Positions 18,096-26,743 of a stretch of DNA of 64,000 bases are shown in pieces (the stretch's first letter is position 1; each line of letters starts with the position of its first letter). The notes under the pieces were generated by a model that saw nothing but the letters and a program-made list of their open reading frames with translations, had not been told where the DNA came from and did not search any database. This DNA is from Burkholderia cepacia GG4 (GTDB lineage: Bacteria > Pseudomonadota > Gammaproteobacteria > Burkholderiales > Burkholderiaceae): contig NC_018513.1 of assembly GCF_000292915.1 (NCBI RefSeq), positions 1,054,001 through 1,118,000 of the forward strand, in the 5' to 3' direction. A program made the translations under genes and the position numbers.

Positions 18096-19111
18096 GCGGA
18101 TTCCTGTTGCAGCGTCGGGACACACTGCGCGAGCGCGTCGGCGACGCGCCGCCATTCTGCTTCGCTGCCGGGCAGGCCGACGCGCACGCTCGACGGTTGC
18201 GCGAAGTGGCGCGTCCAGATCCCGTGCGTGGCGAGTGCCGCATGCAGCGCGGCGGCGCGCGGGTCGTCGGTCCAGCTGAACAGCGGGGTCGCGCGCACTG
18301 CGAAGCCGTGCGTGCGCAGCAGCGCGGCGAGACGTTCGCCGTCGGCCGCGAGCCGTTCACGGGCGGCGGCCTGCCATGCGCGATCGGCGAACGCGGCGGC
18401 GACCGCATGACGCGCGGGGCCGCTGACGGTCCACGCGCCGAGCCTGTCGCGCAGCGCGGCGATCAGTTCGGGGTGTGCGAGCACGAAGCCCGCGCGGATG
18501 CCTGCGAGCCCGAAGAACTTGCCGACCGAGCGCAGAACGACGAGACCCGGGCGATCGGCGTGCCGTGCGAGCGACTGCGATGTACCGGTGTCAGCGAACG
18601 CCTCGTCGACGATCAGCGTGCCGCCGCGCGCCGACAACTGCGCATGCCAGCCGAGCAGCCGTTCGGCAGGCACGAATTCGGCGGTCGGATTATTCGGATT
18701 CCCGACGATGGCGTGATGCAGCGTCGCCGGCAGCACGTCCGCGTCGATGTCGAGCGGTACGACGCGATGGCCGTGACGCGCGAACGCGGGCGCGTACTCG
18801 CCATACGCGAGCGGGGCGACGCCGGCATCGCCGGTCGGCAGCAGCGCGGGCAGCGCGCGGATCGCGGCCTGGCTGCCGGCAACGGGCAGCACATGCGCGG
18901 CATCGGGCGCGTCGTAGTAGCCGGCCGCGCACGCGGCGAGCGCGTCGCCGTCGTCGGGCAGCCGGCGCCATGCGTCGGCCGGGACCGGCGGCACCGGATA
19001 GCCGAGCGGATTGATGCCGGTCGACAGGTCGAGCCAGGCATCGTACGGAATGCCGTGGCGGCGTGCGGCTTCGTGCAGGTTTCCGCCGTGCGGGATGCGT
19101 GCGTCAGACAT
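18092..19111 (-). CDS. cobD: Threonine-phosphate decarboxylase (PLP-dependent; CobD of Salmonella, CobC of Pseudomonas)
   Basis: Decarboxylates L-threonine O-3-phosphate to (R)-1-amino-2-propanol phosphate, the linker of the B12 nucleotide loop. The 339-residue class I/II aminotransferase-like protein starts IPHGGNLHEAARRHG and has DLSTGINPLGYPVP, HAIVGNPNNPT, LIVDEAFADT and a PLP lysine in LRSVGKFFGLAGIRAGF (SxxKxxGLAGxR). It overlaps btuF by 4 bases downstream and cbiB by 8 bases upstream. Gene symbols conflict between species, so the symbol here follows Salmonella. Confidence 0.92.
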   Translation of the reverse strand: MSDARIPHGGNLHEAARRHGIPYDAWLDLSTGINPLGYPVPPVPADAWRRLPDDGDALAACAAGYYDAPDAAHVLPVAGSQAAIRALPALLPTGDAGVAPLAYGEYAPAFARHGHRVVPLDIDADVLPATLHHAIVGNPNNPTAEFVPAERLLGWHAQLSARGGTLIVDEAFADTGTSQSLARHADRPGLVVLRSVGKFFGLAGIRAGFVLAHPELIAALRDRLGAWTVSGPARHAVAAAFADRAWQAAARERLAADGERLAALLRTHGFAVRATPLFSWTDDPRAAALHAALATHGIWTRHFAQPSSVRVGLPGSEAEWRRVADALAQCVPTLQQESA

Positions 19112-20048
19112 GATGGGTAGCGAGGATGAGTGCGCCGCTCGCGACGAGCAGCGCGAGCCACAGCGCGAGCGTGCGCGTGACGAGCGACAGCGCGGCGACG
19201 ACGTGCGAGGCCGTCGCCTGCGCGCCGGTGCCGAGCGCGGGACGGTCCTCGAGTTCGCCGTGATAGACGGCCGGGCCGCCGAGTAGCACGTTCAGGCTGC
19301 CGGCACCCGCGGCCATCACGGGGCCCGCGTTCGGGCTGTCCCAGTGGCGCGCCTGCGTGCGCCAGCAGCGCCATGCGGCGGCCGTGTCGCCGAGCAGCGC
19401 GTAGCTCGCGGCGGTAAGGCGCGCGGGAATCCAGTTCAGTGCGTCGTCGAGGCGCGCGGCGGCCCAGCCGAAGGTCAGGAAGCGCGGTGTGCGGTAGCCC
19501 CACATCGCGTCGAGCGTGTTCGCGAGCCGGAACAGCAGCGCGCCGGGGCCGCCCGCGACGACGAACCAGAAGAGTGCGCCGAAGATCGCGTCGTTGCCGT
19601 TCTCCAGCGCGGATTCGACGGCCGCGCGCGACAACGCGCCTTCGTCGGCTTCGCTCGTGTCGCGCGACACGATGCGCGCGGTGAGCGCGCGCGCGGCGTC
19701 GAGGTCGTGCCGCAGCAGCGCCGCGGCGATCGGCGCGACGTGGTCGGCAAGGCTCTTCGCGCCGAGCGCGAACCACAGCAGCGTGACGTGCAGCGCGGCC
19801 GCGAGCGGCCAGGGCAGCACGGCCGCGAGCCACGCCGCGACGGCCACCGGCGGCAGCACCGCGGCGCCCCACGCGAGCACACCGATCACCCGGCCGCGCC
19901 GGCCCGTGTTCAGCACGCCTTCGATGCGCGCGGCGAGCCGGCCGAACGCGACGAGCGGATGCCAGCCGGCCGGTTCGCCGACGATGCGATCGACGATCGC
20001 GGCCGCGACGGCGAGCATCGCGACGACCGGCAGCGACAATATCAGCAT
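19104..20048 (-). CDS. cbiB: Adenosylcobinamide-phosphate synthase CbiB (CobD of Pseudomonas)
   Basis: Membrane enzyme that amidates adenosylcobyric acid with aminopropanol (phosphate), giving adenosylcobinamide (phosphate). The 314-residue protein starts MLILSLPVVAMLAVAAAIVD and has DRIVGEPAGWHPLVAFGRL, the acidic motif SRDTSEADEGALSRAAVES and ESALENGNDAIFGALFW, then DAMWGYRTPRFLTFG, all characteristic. Four or five hydrophobic segments are visible. It starts 7 bases inside the end of cobU and overlaps the threonine-phosphate decarboxylase gene, so the four genes form one tightly coupled operon. Confidence 0.94.
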   Translation of the reverse strand: MLILSLPVVAMLAVAAAIVDRIVGEPAGWHPLVAFGRLAARIEGVLNTGRRGRVIGVLAWGAAVLPPVAVAAWLAAVLPWPLAAALHVTLLWFALGAKSLADHVAPIAAALLRHDLDAARALTARIVSRDTSEADEGALSRAAVESALENGNDAIFGALFWFVVAGGPGALLFRLANTLDAMWGYRTPRFLTFGWAAARLDDALNWIPARLTAASYALLGDTAAAWRCWRTQARHWDSPNAGPVMAAGAGSLNVLLGGPAVYHGELEDRPALGTGAQATASHVVAALSLVTRTLALWLALLVASGALILATHHV

Positions 20049-20602
20049 GACGGCGCTCCGGCCTTGAGTTCGAGCGGCAGCCCGGCCACCAGCAGCGTCA
20101 CGCGCGTCGCGAGCGCGGCGATGCGCTGGTTCAGGCGTCCGAGCTCGTCGACGTAGCGGCGCGTGACCGACCCGAGCGGTACGACGCCGAGCCCGATTTC
20201 GTTGCTGACGACGATCACCTTCGCACGCGCGCCGCGCAATGCGTGTTCGAGCCGCTCGACCTGCGTCGCGTATTGCGCGTCGTCGAGCGGTTCGCCGTCG
20301 ATCGGGCACAGCAGGTTCGTGAGCCACAGCGTCAGGCAGTCGACGAGCAGGCATGCGTGCGGATCGTCGAGCCGCGCGAGCGTGCCGGCGAGGTCGACGG
20401 GCGCGTCGGCGAAGCCCCAGTCGGCCGGCCGGCGCGCGCGATGATGCGCGATGCGCTGTTCGAATTCGGCATCGGCGGGCGTCGAAGTCGCGGTGGCGAT
20501 ATAGGTGACGGGGCGACCGCTGTCGGCGGCGAGCCGCTCGGCATGCGCGCTCTTGCCCGAGCGCGCGCCGCCGAGGACAAAGGTGAGGTCGTGCGGAATC
20601 AT
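20042..20602 (-). CDS. cobU: Adenosylcobinamide kinase / adenosylcobinamide-phosphate guanylyltransferase CobU
   Basis: Bifunctional enzyme that phosphorylates adenosylcobinamide and then adds GMP from GTP. The 186-residue protein begins MIPHDLTFVLGGARSGKSAH with the P-loop GGARSGKS (about residues 11-18), followed by YIATATSTPADAEFEQRIAHH (His of the guanylylation site) and VVSNEIGLGVVPLG, all conserved. It is first in the leftward cobU-cbiB-cobD-btuF operon and faces cobQ across about 75 bp, which must hold both promoters. Confidence 0.95.
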   Translation of the reverse strand: MIPHDLTFVLGGARSGKSAHAERLAADSGRPVTYIATATSTPADAEFEQRIAHHRARRPADWGFADAPVDLAGTLARLDDPHACLLVDCLTLWLTNLLCPIDGEPLDDAQYATQVERLEHALRGARAKVIVVSNEIGLGVVPLGSVTRRYVDELGRLNQRIAALATRVTLLVAGLPLELKAGAPSC

Positions 20603-20677
20603 CGCGTGATTGTAACGGTGCGGGCGACCGGACGCGGGCGATAATGCGGCCTTTGCTTCGCCACGACTTTGCACACG

Positions 20678-22180
20678 ATGAACGCACCCGAACCGCAGCC
20701 GCGCGGCACGTTGATGATCCAGGGCACGACGTCCGACGCGGGCAAGAGCACGCTCGTCGCGGGCCTGTGCCGCCTCGCGCGCCGCGCGGGGGCACGCGTC
20801 GCGCCATTCAAGCCGCAGAACATGGCGCTCAACAGCGCGGTGACGGCCGACGGCGGCGAGATCGGCCGCGCGCAGGCGCTCCAGGCGCTCGCCGCGGGCG
20901 TCGCGCCACATACCGATTTCAACCCCGTGCTGCTGAAGCCGACGAGCGATCGCGGCGCGCAGGTGATCATCCACGGCAAGGCGCGCGTGAACCTCGATGC
21001 GCGTGCGTATCACGACTACAAGCCGGTCGCGTTCGATGCGGTGCTCGAATCGTACGCGCGCCTGCGCGCCGGCTACGACACGGTGATCGTCGAAGGCGCT
21101 GGCAGCCCGGCCGAGATCAACCTGCGCGCAGGCGACATCGCGAACATGGGCTTCGCCGAACGCGTGGACTGCCCGGTCGTGCTCGTGGCCGACATCGACC
21201 GGGGCGGCGTGTTCGCGCACCTGGTCGGCACGCTCGCGTGTCTGTCGGACAGCGAGCGCGCACGGGTGCGCGGCTTCGTCATCAACCGCTTCCGTGGTGA
21301 TATCAAGCTGCTCGAACCGGGCCTCGACTGGCTGCGCGCGCAGACGGGCAAGCCGGTGTTCGGCGTGCTGCCGTACCTGCACGGGCTGCTGCTCGACGCG
21401 GAGGACATGCTGCCGTCGCAGGCGCGCAGCGCCGCCGTGCGCGGCGACGCCGGCGTGCTGCGCGTGGTGGTGCCCGCGCTGCCGCGGATCAGCAATCACA
21501 CCGACTTCGACCCGCTGCGCGCGCATCCGCAGGTCGAATTCACGTACTGGAAGAGCGGCCCGGTGCCGGATGCCGACCTGCTGATCCTGCCCGGTTCGAA
21601 AAGCGTGCAGCGCGATCTCGCGTGGCTGCGCGACGCGGGCTGGGACGCGGTGATCCGCCGGCACCTGCGTTACGGCGGCAAGGTGATCGGCATCTGCGGC
21701 GGGATGCAGATGCTCGGCCGCACGCTGGACGATCCGCTCGGCCTCGAAGGCGCACCCGGCAGCGTACCGGGGCTCGGGCTGCTCGATTTCGACACGACGC
21801 TGCAGCCGGACAAGACGCTGAAGAACGTGACGGGGCATCTCGCACTGCCCGGTGCGGCCGCTGTGCATGGCTACGAGATCCACATGGGTGACACGCGCGG
21901 GCCCGCGCTCGCGGCGCCCGCGCTGGAACTGGCCGCCGGCGCTGCACCGGGCGGCGCGCGCACGGACGGCGCATTGTCCGCCGACGGGCAGATCCTCGCG
22001 ACCTACGTGCACGGGCTGTTCGACGCACCCGACGCGTGCGCGGCACTGCTCGCGTGGGCCGGGTTCGACGGTGCGGAGCGCATCGACTACCCGGCGCTGC
22101 GTGAGGCGTCGCTGGAGCGCCTCGCCGATTCGTTCGCCGAGCATCTCGACCTGCGCGCGCTGTACGCCGAGTTCCGCTGA
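20678..22180 (+). CDS. cobQ: Cobyric acid synthase CobQ (CbiP)
   Basis: ATP- and glutamine-dependent amidation of four side chains of adenosylcobyrinic acid diamide. From [13 protein letters not shown] it is 500 residues. The N-terminal synthetase domain has [19 protein letters not shown] and [13 protein letters not shown], and the C-terminal class I glutaminase-like domain has Cys340 in [11 protein letters not shown] and a late His in TYVHGLFD. An in-frame TTG three codons upstream is less likely. It is divergent from cobU. The presence of cobQ implies that late corrin-ring synthesis, not only salvage, exists in this organism; earlier genes must lie elsewhere. Confidence 0.96.
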   Translation: MNAPEPQPRGTLMIQGTTSDAGKSTLVAGLCRLARRAGARVAPFKPQNMALNSAVTADGGEIGRAQALQALAAGVAPHTDFNPVLLKPTSDRGAQVIIHGKARVNLDARAYHDYKPVAFDAVLESYARLRAGYDTVIVEGAGSPAEINLRAGDIANMGFAERVDCPVVLVADIDRGGVFAHLVGTLACLSDSERARVRGFVINRFRGDIKLLEPGLDWLRAQTGKPVFGVLPYLHGLLLDAEDMLPSQARSAAVRGDAGVLRVVVPALPRISNHTDFDPLRAHPQVEFTYWKSGPVPDADLLILPGSKSVQRDLAWLRDAGWDAVIRRHLRYGGKVIGICGGMQMLGRTLDDPLGLEGAPGSVPGLGLLDFDTTLQPDKTLKNVTGHLALPGAAAVHGYEIHMGDTRGPALAAPALELAAGAAPGGARTDGALSADGQILATYVHGLFDAPDACAALLAWAGFDGAERIDYPALREASLERLADSFAEHLDLRALYAEFR

Positions 22181-22263
22181 CGCGCGAGCGCGGCCGGACT
22201 GGCATTTTCCGCAGGATCGCATACAACTCAGGTGGGCGGAGGTCCGCCAAGAGGAGTGTGACG

Positions 22264-22392
22264 ATGAAGGCTCGATGGTGGTTGAGCGTGCTGCTCGCGG
22301 TGCTGCTGGGCGCGTCGGCGGTTGCGCACGCGTGCGACTCGTACACGCCGGGCGGCTCGGGTGATGCCACACAAGGCAAAAGTGGCGGATGA
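22264..22392 (+). CDS. Small secreted peptide, 42 aa, unknown function
   Basis: An ATG at 22264 preceded by AAGAGGAGTGTGACG (strong Shine-Dalgarno) opens a 42-codon frame ending TGA at 22390-22392. The product MKARWWLSVLLAVLLGASAV continues AHACDSYTPGGSGDATQGKS. The first about 23 residues are a good Sec signal peptide (positive start, Leu-rich core, AHA cleavage site), leaving a mature peptide of about 19 residues with one Cys at or near its N-terminus. A rho-independent terminator follows 25 bases later (22417-22442). RBS, signal and terminator together argue for a real gene. Function is unknown. Confidence 0.6.
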   Translation: MKARWWLSVLLAVLLGASAVAHACDSYTPGGSGDATQGKSGG

Positions 22393-22416
22393 GGTTCGTC
22401 TCGGGTACGGGTATCG

Positions 22417-22442
22417 GGGCATGATCGGTCATGCCCTTTTTT
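22417..22442 (+). terminator. Terminator after cobQ / small peptide gene
   Basis: An 8-bp perfect stem (GGGCATGA / TCATGCCC, loop TCGG) is followed directly by six T. Confidence 0.88.
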
Positions 22443-22498
22443 ACAACCCGATTCGTTCCTGATGGGAGGCAGTTAAAGCCTTGTTGCGTGTTTATTGG

Positions 22499-22512
22499 TC
22501 GAATTGATTCGA
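22499..22512. promoter_or_regulatory. Palindrome upstream of doxX, possible operator
   Basis: TCGAAT-TG-ATTCGA is a perfect inverted repeat with 6-base arms and a 2-base centre, 44 bases before the doxX start in an AT-rich intergenic stretch. Such symmetry is typical of a dimeric repressor site, but no regulator gene is adjacent. Confidence 0.35.
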
Positions 22513-22555
22513 ATAGAGTGCGATCCATTCCCATCCACTTACGAAGGAATTCGCC

Positions 22556-22969
22556 ATGAACCCCAATCGCCTCAACGATTTCGGTGCAACGCTGCTGCGC
22601 GTCGCGCTCGGCGTGCTGTACCTCGCGCACGTCGCGCAGAAGGTGTTCGTCTTCACGCTGCCCGGCACCGCGCAGTTCTTCGCGTCGATCGGCCTGCCGG
22701 GCTGGCTCGCCTACCTGACGACCTTCGTCGAACTGGCGGGCGGCCTCGCGCTGCTCGCGGGCTTCCGCGTGCGGAGCGCCGCGCTCGTGCTGCTGCCGTT
22801 CATGCTCGGCGCGGTCTCCGCGCATCTGCCGAACGGCTGGAGCTTCGCGTCGCCGAACGGCGGCTGGGAATACCCGGCGTTCTGGGCCGTCACGCTGGCG
22901 GTGCAGGCGCTGCTGGGCGGCGGCGCATTCGCGATCGGCGCACCGCGTGCCGCGACGCGAACCGCATAA
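22556..22969 (+). CDS. DoxX family membrane protein
   Basis: A 137-residue inner-membrane protein with about four helices. The DoxX features LLRVALGVLYLAHVAQKVF near the start and TTFVELAGGLALLAGFRVR in the second half are clear, as is the C-terminal NGGWEYPAFWAVT. DoxX proteins are often linked to oxidative or thiol stress and are frequently under redox-sensing repressors; the reaction is unknown. ACGAAGGAATTCGCC provides the RBS. It stands alone between terminators. Confidence 0.85.
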   Translation: MNPNRLNDFGATLLRVALGVLYLAHVAQKVFVFTLPGTAQFFASIGLPGWLAYLTTFVELAGGLALLAGFRVRSAALVLLPFMLGAVSAHLPNGWSFASPNGGWEYPAFWAVTLAVQALLGGGAFAIGAPRAATRTA

Positions 22970-23047
22970 ACGGGGCGGGCACCGGCGCAACCCGTTCCGG
23001 TGATACCCGGTTTGCCGATATCATCGCACCCTGTATCCGCAATCGAG

Positions 23048-23084
23048 CGGCGCCTGCCACGCGGCAGGCGCCGCGCGGCTTTTT
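23048..23084 (+). terminator. GC-rich hairpin with T-run before parA
   Basis: An 11-bp perfect stem (CGGCGCCTGCC / GGCAGGCGCCG, loop ACGC) is followed after 6 bases by five T. It could terminate doxX, or act as an attenuating leader hairpin because it ends only a few bases before the parA Shine-Dalgarno (GGGGGAA). Confidence 0.55.
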
Positions 23085-23095
23085 CGGGGGAATTC

Positions 23096-23755
23096 ATGAC
23101 GGTTATCGTGGTGGCGAATCCGAAGGGTGGCGTGGGGAAGAGCACGCTGTCCACCAATCTTGCCGGCTATTTCGCGGCGCAGGGCGCATGGGTCGCACTT
23201 GCCGATCTGGACCGGCAGCAGTCCGCGCATGCGTGGCTCGACCTGCGGCCGGCCGGCTTGCCGGCGATCGAGGCTTGGGATCTCGATCCGGACGCGCCGT
23301 CGAAGCCGCCGCGCGGCCTCGAATATGCGGTGATCGACACGCCGGCCGGCCTGCACGGCAACCGGCTCAACGTCGCGCTGCAACTCGCCGACAAGGTCAT
23401 CGTGCCGCTGCAGCCGTCGATGTTCGATATTCTCGCGACCCAGCAGTTTCTGGAGCGCCTCGCCGGCGAGAAGGCCGTGCGCAAGGGCAACGTCGAGGTC
23501 GGGATCGTCGGGATGCGGGTCGATGCGCGCACGCGCTCGTCCGACCAGCTGCACCGCTTCGTCGAAGGGCTCGGGCTGCCGGTGCTCGGCTACGTGCGTG
23601 ACACGCAGAACTACGTGCAGATCGCCGCGCACGGCCTGACGCTGTGGGACGTCGCGAAGAGCCGCGTCGAGAAGGATCTCGAACAGTGGCGGCCGATCGT
23701 CGAATGGGCCGAACGCCGTGCCGCGAAAGCGGAGAAGGTCGCCAAGGCGTCCTGA
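23096..23755 (+). CDS. ParA family ATPase (orphan, no ParB)
   Basis: A 219-residue ParA/MinD-type ATPase. The deviant Walker A ANPKGGVGKSTLSTNLAGYF (about residues 7-26) has the signature Lys, then ADLDRQQSAHAWLDLR and Walker B VIDTPAG. It starts directly with the ATPase domain and lacks the N-terminal helix-turn-helix of plasmid ParA proteins. No parB or parS cluster is adjacent, so it is unlikely to be the chromosome partition pair; orphan ParA proteins of this size position chemoreceptor arrays, flagella or other cargo. The start is chosen for the GGGGGAATTC ribosome site. A bidirectional-looking terminator follows. Confidence 0.85.
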   Translation: MTVIVVANPKGGVGKSTLSTNLAGYFAAQGAWVALADLDRQQSAHAWLDLRPAGLPAIEAWDLDPDAPSKPPRGLEYAVIDTPAGLHGNRLNVALQLADKVIVPLQPSMFDILATQQFLERLAGEKAVRKGNVEVGIVGMRVDARTRSSDQLHRFVEGLGLPVLGYVRDTQNYVQIAAHGLTLWDVAKSRVEKDLEQWRPIVEWAERRAAKAEKVAKAS

Positions 23756-23804
23756 CCGCGGCTGGCCGGGCGCTGGCGAAGCCGGGCACGGCTGCTCGAA
23801 TGAC

Positions 23805-23842
23805 AAAGGGCCTGATCCGGCAGCGTGCCGGATCAGGCCCTT
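23805..23842. terminator. Bidirectional terminator between parA and panD
   Basis: A long near-perfect stem (AAGGGCCTGATCCGGCA / TGCCGGATCAGGCCCTT) with a 3-base loop lies between convergent parA and panD. The T-rich flank on the right reads TTCGTTTG. Confidence 0.8.
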
Positions 23843-23913
23843 CGTTTGTGTCGCGCGGCGCGGCGGCCGCGGCGGCTACCCGGCGTGCCGGGACCCGCGG
23901 GTGGCCGGCTGCA

Positions 23914-24300
23914 TCACGTCCAGTTCTGCGTCGGCACGTGATCGCGGTGGCCCTTGATCTTGTTGCCTTCGTCGATGAACACGAGCTTCGGCTTCCAGCC
24001 GGCTTGCAACTCGGCTTCGTCGACCATCGCGAACGCCGCGATGATCACGAGGTCGCCGAGTTGCGCGCGGCGCGCGGCCGAGCCGTTCAGCGAGATCATC
24101 CCGCTGCCGCGCTCGCCCTTGATCGCGTAAGTCGAGAAGCGCTCGCCGTTGTTGATGTTCCAGATGTCGATCCGTTCGTTCTCGATGAGGCCTGCCGCTT
24201 CGAGCAGGTCTTCGTCGATCGCGCACGAGCCTTCGTAATGCAGCTCGCAGTGCGTGACGGCCGCGCGGTGGATCTTCGATTTGAGCATATGGCGCTGCAT
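23914..24300 (-). CDS. panD: Aspartate 1-decarboxylase PanD
   Basis: Pyruvoyl-dependent enzyme making beta-alanine from aspartate for pantothenate and CoA. It has 128 residues starting [20 protein letters not shown], and self-cleaves between Gly24 and Ser25 in HYEGSCAID to form the pyruvoyl group; this numbering matches the E. coli enzyme. [19 protein letters not shown] follows. An ATG five codons in is a less likely start. It lies 41 bp downstream of panC on the same strand, so panC-panD is probably a single transcript supplying both substrates of pantothenate synthesis. Confidence 0.96.
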   Translation of the reverse strand: MQRHMLKSKIHRAAVTHCELHYEGSCAIDEDLLEAAGLIENERIDIWNINNGERFSTYAIKGERGSGMISLNGSAARRAQLGDLVIIAAFAMVDEAELQAGWKPKLVFIDEGNKIKGHRDHVPTQNWT

Positions 24301-24341
24301 GGTATCTCCGTGATGCGTGAGAGGCGAGGGCGGGCCGCCCG

Positions 24342-25424
<1,083 letters not shown>

Positions 25425-26297
25425 TTACGCGGGCAGGTACGCGAGGCGCACGTAGATCGGCGCGAACGGCTCGGGCTGCGTGATCTCGATGAGCGATTCG
25501 CGTGCGAGTTCGAGCATCGCGATGAAGTTCACGACGACGACCGGCACGCCGCGCGACGTGTCGAACAGGTCGGCGAACTCCATGAAGCGCGCGTTCTGCA
25601 GCCGGCGCAGGATCAGGCTCATGTGTTCGCGCACCGACAGCTCCTCGCGGGAGATCTTGTGGTGCTGGACGAGCTTCGCGCGCTTGAGCACGTCGGCCCA
25701 CGCGGCGCGCAGGTCGTCCGAGTCGACGTCGGGAAAGCGCGGCGTGATGCTCTGCTCGATGTAGACCTCGGCACGCAGGAAGTCGCGGCCGAGCTGCGGC
25801 AACTGGTCGAGGCGCTGCGCGGCGAGCTTCATCTGCTCGTATTCGAGCAGGCGGCGCACGAGTTCGGCGCGCGGATCCTCGGCTTCCTCGCCGGTGTCGG
25901 CCTTCTTGACCGGCAGCAGCATCCGCGACTTGATCTCGATCAGCATCGCGGCCATCAGCAGGTATTCGGCTGCCAGCTCGAGGTTCGACGTGCGGATCTG
26001 GTCGACATAACCCAGATATTGCGCGGTGACCTGCGCCATCGGGATGTCGAGCACGTTGAAGTTCTGCTTGCGGATCAGGTACAGCAGCAGGTCGAGCGGG
26101 CCTTCGAACGTCTCGAGGAACACCTCGAGCGCATCGGGCGGGATATAGAGATCCTGCGGCAGCTTGAAGAGCGGCTCGCCGTACAGGCGAGCGAACGCCG
26201 CGACACCGTCCACCGTGTCGGGCGTCGAATCGGCGCCCGCGGGCGCGGCGATCGCGTCGTCCTGCCGGGCGGCGCTGGCCTCGTCGGCGGCGCTCAC
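25425..26297 (-). CDS. scpA: Segregation and condensation protein A (ScpA)
   Basis: Kleisin subunit that bridges the SMC heads in the bacterial condensin complex with ScpB. The 290-residue protein starts at GTG, four bases after the DUF3460 stop. The N-terminal ScpA core is clear: VFLETFEGPLDLLLYLIRKQ (about residues 59-78) and NFNVLDIPMAQVTAQYL. ELAAEYLLMAAMLIEIKSRM follows, then a winged-helix-like C-terminus with GVPVVVVNFIAMLELARE. The first about 45 residues are low complexity. The order DUF3460-scpA-panC-panD is usual in Burkholderia. Confidence 0.93.
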   Translation of the reverse strand: MSAADEASAARQDDAIAAPAGADSTPDTVDGVAAFARLYGEPLFKLPQDLYIPPDALEVFLETFEGPLDLLLYLIRKQNFNVLDIPMAQVTAQYLGYVDQIRTSNLELAAEYLLMAAMLIEIKSRMLLPVKKADTGEEAEDPRAELVRRLLEYEQMKLAAQRLDQLPQLGRDFLRAEVYIEQSITPRFPDVDSDDLRAAWADVLKRAKLVQHHKISREELSVREHMSLILRRLQNARFMEFADLFDTSRGVPVVVVNFIAMLELARESLIEITQPEPFAPIYVRLAYLPA

Positions 26298-26301
26298 GTC
26301 G

Positions 26302-26490
26302 TCAGAAGTTCTGGTAGTAGACGTAGGACGTTTGCTTCACGCGCGATTCCTGCTGCTCGGCACGCTCGTCGAGGTCGATCGGCTGCTTGTCCCACAGCAG
26401 CGAGCGGCCCTTGCGCTGCTCTGCTTCGAGCGTCGGCTTCTGTTGCTTGAGCTGGTTCAGGAATTGCGTGACGTCGGACTGGTACGGCAT
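26302..26490 (-). CDS. DUF3460 family small protein
   Basis: A 62-residue cytoplasmic protein, MPYQSDVTQFLNQLKQQKP onward, ending QTSYVYYQNF, matching the DUF3460 family found across Burkholderiales directly upstream of scpA. It is polar and probably helical, with no membrane or signal segment. The 4-bp gap to scpA shows co-transcription and hints at a role near chromosome segregation, but the function is unknown. Confidence 0.87.
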   Translation of the reverse strand: MPYQSDVTQFLNQLKQQKPTLEAEQRKGRSLLWDKQPIDLDERAEQQESRVKQTSYVYYQNF

Positions 26491-26743
26491 GGCTTGGCTT
26501 TCCGTTTCGGGCGGCGCACGGTGCGCCGGATTCTCGATGGCGGGATTTTACCGCATCGCGGGGAACAGCCGGCGGCAATCGCGCGTCGAATCGGCTGGCC
26601 GGCGCCCGCAGGGCGCCCGGCGCGGCCCGCGGGCGCGTCGTTGCGCGCAAGCGTCAAAGCGGCGCCCGTGCGGGCACGGCCGCCACCCTGTGGTCAAATA
26701 CAGGGCTTTCCACAAAAACCGATAACCGAGGGCGAGGTCCTAT

